A stretch of DNA of 64,000 bases, from contig JANBVO010000017.1 of the NCBI GenBank assembly GCA_030052745.1, positions 496,001 through 560,000 on the forward strand. Reading direction: 5' to 3'. This DNA comes from Pleurostoma richardsiae. Lineage: Eukaryota > Ascomycota > Sordariomycetes > Calosphaeriales > Pleurostomataceae. A program made the position numbers and the translations under genes. Of the stretch, positions 44,973 through 54,291 are shown piece after piece. The notes under the pieces were generated by a model. That model was not told the origin of the DNA. It worked only from the letters and a program-made list of their open reading frames with translations, and searched no databases. Each line of letters begins with the position of its first letter. Within the stretch, counting starts at the first letter, position 1.

Positions 44973-46928
44973 ATGGATTCTGCTGTAGACCATGATGAGC
45001 GTGATTGGCCGCCTGGAACTGTCAGACTGGAAGGCAAGTAAAACTCATCCTAACCAGCGCTAGGCTGTACTGTTATAGCCCAATTTGCAGAGGCGGATAT
45101 GGCTCGGCCCGTGTCAAGAAGCCGATTATGTACATGCTAACAGGGATTCTAGATCTCTACCACGGAAACGAGGTCATTCAGCAACCACGTCCTAGTACGG
45201 ACCCAAACGACCCGTTGGTGAGTGTTAGAACCACTTTGTACAGTGAAAATTGCTAACAGTGATTAGAATTGGGCCAAATGGCGCAAATACCTGAACCTCA
45301 CTTTGGCGTGCCTCTACTGTATTTTTGTTTGGACAGAGTAAGTATAGTCTTCTCGGAGGTGCTTTACTACTAACTTCCGTTGCGTAGTATCAATATTGTG
45401 ACCGTGACATGGGGACCTATGAATGATGGCGACGACCTAAAGAATGGCTTCAGCTATGACTATTTGAACGACAGTTATGCTTCGGGCTGTGCAGCTTTGG
45501 CAATTGGTAGCCCATTGTTGATCCCGTTTGCGCTCAAGTACGGTCGTCGCCCTGTCTATGTCCTTAGCACTCTGGCACAATTTGCCATCGCAGTCTGGAC
45601 CGCCAAGCTGCAGACAAAAGGAGATCTCATGGCCGTCAACACTCTCAACTGTCTGTTCGGAAGTCTTGCAGAAGTAATCGTGCAGATGACTGTAGCCGAT
45701 GTCTTCTTCGTCCACGAGAGAGGACGTATGAACAGTTGGTATCAATGGGCCTTAGCCTTTGGCAATTTAGCCAATATCGCAGGCGGTTATGTGACTGTAA
45801 ACCAAGGATGGCGTTGGGTCTGGTGGTGGATGGCCATATTTTTCGGTATTTCGTTTATCGTTTACGTCTTCTTGTTCGAAGAGACCAAGTTTTGTCATGT
45901 TTACAATGGCGTCGATCCTATTGACCTTCAAGACCCCATTGCAGTCAATTCTACGACAGACGGCAAACCGGTCTTATCGGACTCGAAGACTCAAGAAGCG
46001 ACGAGCGCCTCAGAGGAAAGAAACCACCCTCACGATGTTACAGTTAACCCGATTGCGGTAAACCACCACATCTACAACGTCCGGATCGATCAGTCTATTC
46101 CATTGAAATCTTATCGGTCTCGTCTAGCTCTATGGTCTACATCGAGGAGCTCACTGCGAGGACTATTCCGACACAGCTTTCAGCCTCTCATGGTCTGGGC
46201 CACCATACCATCTGTGTTCTACTTTACACTTGCATATTCCATTACCGGTTCAACTCAAACTATCATGATCACTGTCCTGTCCGAGTATCTCTACGACCCA
46301 CCTTACAACTTTACTTCTGCCGGCGTTGGACTTATGTCGATTCCGGGGTTCATTGGGGGCTCGCTCGGCCTCCTGATATGTGGGCCGTTGAGCGATTGGG
46401 GCATTCTTTACCTTGCTAAGAAAAACAAAGGCATTTATGAGCCAGAGATGAGACTCTGGGTTATCGCCGCATTTGTCCCCTTCGTACCAGCCGGTCTACT
46501 CATGTTTGGTATCGGCCTAGCCAACGGCAACTCTTGGCCTATTCTCGCAGTTGGAAGCGGCATCCTGGCTTTCGGTTTGTCACCAGCAAACAGTATTGCC
46601 TTGACATATCTTACAGATTCTTATACCAACGTCAGTCAAAATGGGCATGACGGGGTTACCCTTGCTGACTAGCTACTAGATTATCGCTGACACCATGGTC
46701 GGCATCACTATCATCCGCAACCTCGTCGCTCTTACCTTCGTCTTCTCCATAAGCCCGTGGGTTGACGGAATAGGCATTACCAATGTTTACATCATGCTAG
46801 CAGTCCTCAACACCGTTATTCTGCTTTCTGTAGTTGGGTTTATTTACTTTGGAAAGAGGATACGTGTCCACACCGCGAAGAGCTATGCCTACTACGGTCA
46901 GCGACAAGTCGACGCTAGAGCAATATAG
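44973..46928 (+). CDS. MFS transporter, Hol1/DHA1-like
   Basis: Major-facilitator drug/polyamine-type transporter. Exons 44973-45033, 45153-45217, 45267-45337, 45388-46630 and 46680-46928 give 562 aa with a closed frame. N-terminal family text is present: WPPGTVRLEDLYHGNEVI and PSTDPNDPLNWAKWRKYLN. The second-loop motif A-like segment is LKYGRRPVYVLSTL, and PFVPAGLLMFGIGLANG marks the C-terminal half. The central loop (about 240-300) is hydrophilic. The first intron (45034-45152) starts with GCAAGT, a GC-AG intron; it must be removed to give VRLEDLYHG and has a GCTAAC branch site. The gene reads intact although all recognisable neighbours from 38.1 to 48.9 kb are broken. Substrate unknown; toxin or metabolite efflux would fit the neighbourhood. 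Confidence 0.88.
45034..45152 (+). other. GC-AG intron of the MFS gene
   Basis: Donor GAAG/GCAAGTA, acceptor GATTCTAG, with branch-like TGCTAAC about 15 nt upstream of the acceptor. Using the nearby GT (at 45038) instead would not join the conserved sequence in frame. The long GC-donor match to U1 is typical of the minor GC-AG class. Confidence 0.75.
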
Positions 46929-47201
46929 AGGGTGGATGTTAAAGGCAACTCTGAGTCTGAATCAGAAAATGCCAATACGTATTGAAGGAGGGGGTTTAGC
47001 CTTACCGTTTCGCAAGGCTAACCTACCTACCTTAATACATCATTGATTTTACTACTACTTGCCGACCTTGTACTGCGTCTACATATATTAGCCTAACGAA
47101 CCCTCCCAGTCGTCCTTGATAGTTATTTCCAGCCAGAAAACTCGCTCTCCCATATCCATCTTTGCCCATGTCTCCTTGACGATATCCAGCGCAGTAGCTG
47201 T

Positions 47202-48915
47202 CTACTGCAGTGCGATAAACTTGACGCACTGCAATAGCCGAGCCCAGAGAAATTCCCGCCCATGCATGGATCCTTCATTTTGCTTATCGTTCAGGACTGC
47301 ATCTTCGGATGCAAGCTCGACTCGTGTGCCCAGGCGTAGTTTGTTCGCTACCATGATCAATATGAGCGGCTACAAGTTTCGAGTCCCTGACTCAGGCGAT
47401 ATTTTGGCAATGATTTCCAAAGTTCTCGTGGCAAGTCCAAGAAGGAACTTATCAACCACAGCCTCCTCGCAGGCATTGTCCTGGCTGTGGTGAAAAGCCC
47501 GGTCACCCTCAATCAGTGAGAGGCGAATTCTCAGCAGGTGAGGGCATGCTCGGTAAAGTTGGAGGAGACCCGCATAGCGGTACGCTTCGGCGATATGCAA
47601 CAAGTCTTCCAGGGGTGTGTTCGCATCATTGGTCGCTTCGACTTCATCCAGAGTAGGGCAGGTGTAGGCCAGCAGCGCCTCTTCGATCTCATCAACCATG
47701 TCTGTAAACTGTAAGTGGCCGCCAAAAAGGTTGTGTAATTTGATATCATTGTGGGAAACCCAAGGCCGATGGTCCTGCCTATACTCCGAAATATGGCCAT
47801 TTTTATTTGTACTACCTTGATGACTTTTGTAAAAAGGAAAATAACCTCTGTCGCTACTCCAGTCAGTGGATGTGGCCGTATCTTGGCTACTGCTGCTTAG
47901 TAACTTGGCGAAGTAAAAGATCGGGTTTCCAAATAATAATTCTGCAAAGTATCAATGATGCCACTACCCTATGGCATAACGAACGATGCATGCATCTCCC
48001 AGTAAATGAGCAGAGGGATGATAAATTCCGTCCGAGGCGAGGATGGACGCACCACCTGAGTTGGTAACCACGCATTTACCAGAGTCTTAATGCCTGCAAA
48101 GTGTTCACTACCATTCGCGTGGGGATTGAGCCATGGCGATAAGGAGAGCAGTTCACGAACGATATAAACGGCGGATCGATCTGACCTACATCAATAATTT
48201 CCAAGAGGAGAACGCAAAGAAGTAGCTTCTCGTCTACATTGGTGCCCAACTTAATAACCCTGCCAATGTCATCACGGAGTGATCTTATCGCCCTGTTATG
48301 CAGGGCAATTGCTTCCCCGACCCGCGAGTGTTGCACATTTTATAGATGTGCTGCTGCCATAGCTTGAACGCAGTTAGACATGGTCTCGAACGTTCGCATG
48401 ATTTCCGAGATCTGAGCCTGAAATGCGTTTGACGAGGAGGTGAAACATGAGAGGATAGGGCAGACATTCTGAAAGTAGTACCCAACTAGGAAAGAGGCGT
48501 CGTTGCGAATGACGGGACCGATAAGTATATACTTCTTTGCCAAATCAGAGGTAACACTGCCGAGATTACTATGAGCTATGATTGGATCCAGACGATAAAT
48601 ATCGGGTCTGTTGTACTCAGTCTCTACCCCCGCCTGTTGTAGTAGATGTCGCCGACGTCTGCTGACTTGCAAGCGAGAACCGTTGACCTCACGAAGTTCG
48701 AAGAATGTTATAGCTTTCGAGTACTCTGGGTACTTATAGCCCTGACGGACGTAATGGGCATAGCTTAGTAGGCCTTCATCGTACTTGACCTGAATGAATG
48801 AGTAGATGAGTCGCGGTAGACACGGTAGGTGTGGGGAAGAATGGATGCATACTCTACGACTCTTGCACCTTTTACATCCGCTACGAGACTTGTGCTGTCG
48901 AGGATGAAGTGGCAT
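47202..48915 (-). pseudogene. Zn2Cys6 transcription factor (fungal_trans_2 type), inactivated with RIP-like mutations
   Basis: The start ATG is at 48915, and the first exon has SGCKRCKSRR with the first two zinc Cys. After a 126-nt-class intron (GTATGC..TTCAG) the frame continues VKYDEGLLSYAHYVRQGYKYPEY. Spacing is exactly C-x2-C-x6-C-x6-C-x2-C-x6-C, but the last four Cys are Tyr (codons at 48781-48783, 48760-48762, 48751-48753, 48730-48732). The body matches the C6 regulator middle homology (HSRVGEAIALHNRAIRSL, LLIYWEMHASFV, HPLTGVATEVIFLFTK). In-frame stops occur at 48340-48342, 47969-47971, 47897-47899 and 47370-47372, all TAA/TAG at positions where Gln is plausible. It ends about 47202. 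DNA binding is surely lost. The ancestor probably regulated the adjacent convergent MFS gene's cluster. Confidence 0.88.
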
Positions 48916-51037
48916 GGCCTAAGATATGTGCTCAACGATATGTTTGAATTGAGAATGGACATGCTGCAACCTTCCAGGAACTACTCAGGTGTACATGCAT
49001 ACAAGATACATGATAGTAGCGTAGGTGGTGATATAATGCGCTGGTAGGTGTGGACGGTGGATGGGGAGTTGACCTTGTAAAGATAGGCAAAGATAAGGAT
49101 GGTCTACGGCCTTGTTTACCCACGAGACAACAGGAAGTGTGTGGACCCTTCCATCTTACTTCATGGAAGACGCTGAACACAGACCTACGATACACAGCGA
49201 GCTGGAATCGACTCGCATAGATGAAAGCCATGGGAACTCCCCAGCCCTGGGGCCTTTTCCCGTGGGGAAATTGCTCACATATACCTTTCCGACTCTGCTT
49301 TGATTGATTCTGATAGACCGAGCCTCCACCATCTCTACAACAAGCGCGCGATTAGGGGTCCAGGCCAATTTGGACGGACTATACCTGGAGAGGGATTAAC
49401 GACTTGACTATTGTGACCCTAATTATGCCTTGGTTACTGCTCCTGTACCAAGAATCGATTTGTGCTTTTCGTCACTCTTTCTCCCTGGCAGACACCCGCC
49501 CTCTCACATGATGGACCACCGACTTTCTTGATAGCAAGGACTGCTTCGGAGAGACACATAACAGTAGAGTTTTCTGCATTTCATAATCGAGTGGTCTAAC
49601 ATCGAAGGGACGTAGTTCTAGACCGTTTCATGAAGCCATTGCGGATTCTGTTATCATAACTTGCCTTAAACACTAACCTCGCCATCGTTCCTATAGTCGC
49701 TGCGATGCAATGTCTAGATAATCAATATATCGCGGCCGCTTTGGAAGCCCGATGTCCTCAGGGCTAATCGGTTATTGAAGGTGGTTGGGGGTGCTATACG
49801 CTAAATGGAATTGATTTTGTAGCCGAGTAAGTCGATGCCGTCAAGGATGCGGTTTATTCCTCGGGCTGTGTTGAAGCGTGTCTTTTCCTGTCTCCCATGA
49901 GACGTCATAAGCCCTGACAGCGTTCTGCATCAACGAAAATCGTGCTTCATGTGTCACGTCATATATTCTATAGTCAAGAGGTCATGAAGATCGGAAGCGT
50001 CTCGGGTAGGCGTCGATCCGAGTCTAAGGCACTTCATCGGCAATGCCACAACAGCATTTCCGTCACCTGATAACACTGGCCTAGTGAACATGTTTCGTAT
50101 AAGGTCCTAGTCAACAAAAGTTTCTCTACACGTCACACCTGATTGATTAAGAATGTACCCGTCCGGCAAAATAAGTCGCTTTTCGGGTCGTGACACAGGC
50201 ATCCTTCGCTAGCCGTCGGCACTCGCTCATCCTGCCACGGCGAGGAGGCGAGGTAGGTCGTACAGGGCCGCCAGGCCGGGGACACTTTATCCATGAGGAT
50301 GGGGGGAGAGAAGTTTGAGATTTCAATAGCCCCTACCTACGGCTACAGCATTGAAGGGCCGGGAACGCATATACAAGGAACTCGTGGCTTTCGACAGGTC
50401 TGGCCCTTCGGCGTGAGCCCCATACCAGGCCGGTCACCAGATCCTGCGCCGCTGACCACGGGCCCGCTTGGCCAACATTAAGACGGTCCTTAGCGCACAA
50501 GAAAATAGTGCGCTGGGCAACGCCTGCTTAGGCAAGGGCTGTGTGCGCCTGGCGTGATGCCTCTTCATGACCCGGGTTCGTGAGCGGGGCCGTAAACCAA
50601 GACGGAGAGGTGCAAGCCGCCGAGATCCTGACAATCCTGACAGTCCGCCCACTCCAAGCTGGATGCAGCCAAGCCCAACACACCTTCGGGAGAAACAGCT
50701 GCGTATGCAAATTATGCATACATGGGTGTGGAGGTACCTAGATCGAGTGTTGCAGACTAGACACTTAGGTCGGGGGGAACTGCCTATAAGATACCAAGAT
50801 CAGGACTTGCGACGAGGCCATCGCCGCCTTTCGGTTGTCCTGTAAGAGCCAACTGGACACTTTTCTTGTCGCTTGGTCAACTTGTTCCCGTTCCAGCCGT
50901 CAAGGGAGCATCCTTACATACCCCTACAGCTTACCATCACTGCCATCTTGCGCAACTCGTTCTCCCCCCAGCTTCCCCGCATCGTCGGCTCTAGTCCCAC
51001 GCAGGCTCCCGCGCGCTATTGCAGGAACTTCGCCACT
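48916..51037. other. Intergenic stretch (2.1 kb)
   Basis: Border between the decayed region and the intact right-hand block. No supported gene; short frames only. The right end is the SDR promoter. The in-frame sequence directly upstream of the SDR start lacks an ATG, so no N-terminal extension is annotated. Confidence 0.45.
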
Positions 51038-52068
51038 ATGTCTACCTCCGCGATTTCCCAGCTCCCCTTCACCGGCAAGATCATAGCCGTCACCGGCGCC
51101 GCTCGTGGCATCGGCTTCGCCATCGCAAAGTACCTCGCCCAGCGCGGCGCCACCATCTCGCTGAGCGACGTGCGGGAGGCAGACTTGCAGGGCGCAAAGG
51201 GGCGCCTGGCTAAAGAGGCGCCCGACAGCATCGTTGACACGCAGGTCGTGGACGTCACCAAGCGAGACCAGGTGGAGGGATGGCTGAAGGGCGTGAAGGA
51301 GCGATTCGGAAAGATCGACGGCGCCGTGAACAATGCCGGTATGGCGACCTCAACTTTTTGAGAGGGAGAAGGACTTCTCCCTCCGATGCAGTCAAATCTG
51401 TGCAGAATGCTGCTGAGTTCGTGCTGACTCCCAGGGCTCTTTCGGGTCCGAAAACAGGAATTTGTCGCGTCTTTCCCATCCTAGAATATCCTGATGATGT
51501 CTTGGAGCAGACGATCAATGTCAATATCAAGGGCGTCTTCCACTGCCTGCGGGCCGAGCTCGCGCTGGTCGAGGACGGTGGCAGCATTGTCAACATGTCC
51601 AGTGCCGCCGGCCTGATCGGCGCCCCGGGATTCTCGGTCTATTGTGCCAGCAAGCACGCCGTACTCGGCCTAACCAAGACCGCCTCGCAGGAGATTGCAC
51701 ACCGGAAAATCCGGGTGAATGCCATTTGTCCGTGAGTCTGAATCTCGGTTCTTTTTATATCCTTGAGGGCCTTGGCTGATGTGATGTCGCGTCCGCGTGT
51801 TGTAGAGGTGCCATTGCGACGGACATGATGGATAGCATTAATGCAGACTCCGGCGAGAATGCCACCCCCGAGACCTCCATGTCCTTGTTCAAGCGCTACG
51901 GGACGTCAGAGGAGATCGCTGCGCTGGCAGCGTATTTGCTTGGCGACGAGGTGGGCTTCAGTTCCAATCGATGTCAAAGCCAACGAGAAGACTGCTAACA
52001 GTCATATACAGAGCAAATTCACGACTGGCTCGTCATACACGATCGACGGCGGTATCACACCGTTCTAA
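51038..52068 (+). CDS. Short-chain dehydrogenase/reductase (classical SDR)
   Basis: NAD(P)-dependent oxidoreductase with Rossmann fold. Exons 51038-51338, 51458-51731, 51806-51950 and 52012-52068 give 258 aa, standard for classical SDRs. Visible motifs: cofactor loop TGAARGIG (19-26), the acidic/basic beta-2 end LSDVRE, NNAG (about 98-101), catalytic Ser in VNMSSAAG, YCASK with catalytic Tyr and Lys, and a C-terminal IDGGITPF. The 119-nt first intron ends at the ACAG before GAATTTG and restores NNAGICRVFPILEYPDD. The Asp in the beta-2 loop (SD) suggests NAD(H) preference. The upstream in-frame sequence is a leader with no ATG. Substrate cannot be assigned. Confidence 0.93.
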
Positions 52069-53455
52069 CGCCGTGGTAAGTAAAGGGCAAGCCCTATTCA
52101 GTGAATTGCCATGAGGACATCGTCTTCAATTACCTTTGGGAAAGACCTAATTTCAGTATTGAGATGAGGGAAATTGCAAAAGGACAAGAGAAAACAAGGA
52201 AAACCGAACATAAGCCGTGTGAATGAGGTTTGAAATTGATGGGATAAGCTATAATCAGAGAGATAATTGACGTTGAGGGAATGCGGTCATCCTAGGGCAA
52301 TCTCATACAGCTAGAATGTCTACTCACTCCCTATGCCCGACATCCTGAGCTGAAGGACACAAGGGAGACAAGGTTAAGTATTCTGCAAAGGAGTTACAGC
52401 TGTGATTGTTCTACATTGTCTCCAGTCGGGGAAAGATGACGCTTAGCCGGAGCTCGAGATCGTGAGATTAGTCGCGAGCGATACCCAGGTTGGGAACTTG
52501 CTGCTCCCAATATTGCCATAGTACACTTGAATGAACGCACATAAAGGCTTCTTGCCCTCTTCCCGTAACTTCAAAAGGTGGAAACTGTGGCTCCGCTCCT
52601 ATACCTATCACAACAGCAATTGGATGAAGGCAAAGGATGCCAGACGTTAGAAAGCGGGTAATCCCTCTGGACCGTTATCCGCTTCTCCTCTTGCAGATAT
52701 CTGCTACGAAATGACATTGTTAACCGTTGGAGAACAGCTAATCGTCTGGACTCAGGAGGATAAGCATTGATAATGGGATAATCAAGTCGGTAGGCCAGCG
52801 TTTCTTAGAAGACGTGCAAGGATTGATACCGTGAAATGTCTATTCTGTTGCCGACAGGAACGCGTATTGCTCCGCCGTTATGACTTATAACAGAATACTA
52901 GTGACAACCCAAGCTATCGGTTTGCGAGGTCTACATACATTATCGGATCTATTCTGGTGGACAGCATGGCTGAGCGCGGGTGGCCTGCTCCGCCACATTT
53001 GTTACCCGCGATGCCGGAACCGTAAGCGACCGAAATAGCCGCCTCCCCGCGGTCCGTTGGATTAGTGCTGACGTTCCAAGAGTCCGGAAACAAGGTGCTC
53101 CGATAAACAGAGCATTTTAACTGGCAGAATGAGTATTCGAGCGTGGCTGTTGCGCCGTAGGAGCGGCTCGCGGCTGCTGACGCTCACTAACTTCCGGGGT
53201 ACCGGGCGGTCTCACCGTGGCTAACATCAGAGATGACCAACACCAAAAACAAACAACAAACGTGGGCAGCATTTTTCATATATAAGACGTCGCGATGTCT
53301 GCTCGCAATGTCACGAAGGACTCGATTCCTATCCAGGTTACAAGTCACAACTTAACATCAGCCTAAGACGAAAGCATAAACACAAGTTCCTCACTCATCA
53401 ATCGAGATTTTCCTTCATTTCGATTCCCCAGTCTTCAAAGAGCTCCATTCCCAAA
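52069..53455. other. Intergenic stretch (1.4 kb)
   Basis: No supported gene. It carries the SDR 3' region and, to the right, the promoter and leader of the cupredoxin gene, including a TATA box at 53279. Confidence 0.5.
53279..53286 (+). promoter_or_regulatory. TATA box of the secreted cupredoxin gene
   Basis: TATATAAG about 170 bp before the ATG at 53456. The sequence between is CA/CT-rich with CACTCATCAA-type leader text, as in highly expressed fungal secreted proteins. Confidence 0.6.
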
Positions 53456-54004
53456 ATGTTCACCACGAAGACTATTATCGCTGTGCTTGCCGCGGCCGCC
53501 AGCGTCTCGGCTGCTCCCACTGGCACTACCCTTTCTGTCGCTTCTAGGACGGTCCCCCTGACTGGGGTCACACACTCAGTCGTTGTCGGCCTGGGAGGTC
53601 TCAAGTTTGACCCTGACAACGTCGTCGCGCAGGTCGGCGACGTGGTTGAGTGGCACTACCTTCCCAAGAACCACTCAGTCGCACAGTCCAGCTTCGGCAT
53701 GCCCTGCAAACCCCAGGACGACAGCTCCTTCTTCTCGGGCTTTCAGCCCACCGCTGAAGGCCAGGCGCCAAACGTCTTCCAGATCGTCGTCCAGGACCAG
53801 AAGCCCATCTGGTATTACTGCGCCCAGCAGAACGGCGCCCACTGCCAGAATGGCATGGTCGGTGTCATCAACCAGGACTTTAACAGCCCAAATACTCTCG
53901 ACAAACACCGTCAGCTCGCGGCACTGACGAACGTCTCTGTTATCCCTCCTTACATCCAGGGAGGCGCTGTCATTCCCAACCCCAACCCTCTCGGCGGCTT
54001 CTAA
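53456..54004 (+). CDS. Secreted cupredoxin-domain protein
   Basis: Single exon, 182 aa. Residues 1 to about 19 form a signal peptide (MFTTKTIIAVLAAAASVSA, cleavage before APTG). The rest is one plastocyanin-like beta-sandwich. Candidate type-1 copper ligands are in the expected order: His in PKNHSVAQS (about 73), Cys in IWYYCAQQ (about 122), His in GAHC (about 129) and Met in QNGMVG (about 134). Two further Cys could pair in a disulfide. Such extracellular cupredoxins are common in plant-associated and wood-degrading fungi and are often abundant in secretomes. There is no clear GPI tail; the C-terminus is Pro/Gly-rich (PNPNPLGGF). Electron-transfer or structural role, not determined here. Confidence 0.93.
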   Translation: MFTTKTIIAVLAAAASVSAAPTGTTLSVASRTVPLTGVTHSVVVGLGGLKFDPDNVVAQVGDVVEWHYLPKNHSVAQSSFGMPCKPQDDSSFFSGFQPTAEGQAPNVFQIVVQDQKPIWYYCAQQNGAHCQNGMVGVINQDFNSPNTLDKHRQLAALTNVSVIPPYIQGGAVIPNPNPLGGF

Positions 54005-54291
54005 ACGCACTGCCTCAGGGCCTGGGAGGGGATCAATGTCTTCTGCATCAATAGGCGTTGTGGGTTTCTGTCATCATTGCATAGCAAGGCTTGGGTCATA
54101 GATGGGCAGTTGGGGCTATGGCGGTCATCAAAACGTGCAACAAGCACTAGCATAGTGGGAACTCACCGCAAAGAGAGGAGTTTAAGAGATTAGAATAGTC
54201 ATCACGCCTAGCCGCAGGGGATATAAGGCAATATATCCTTAGATCTGTTTCAATGGAGTTGATATCCTTCTCTCCCACGCGGCTCCCTATG

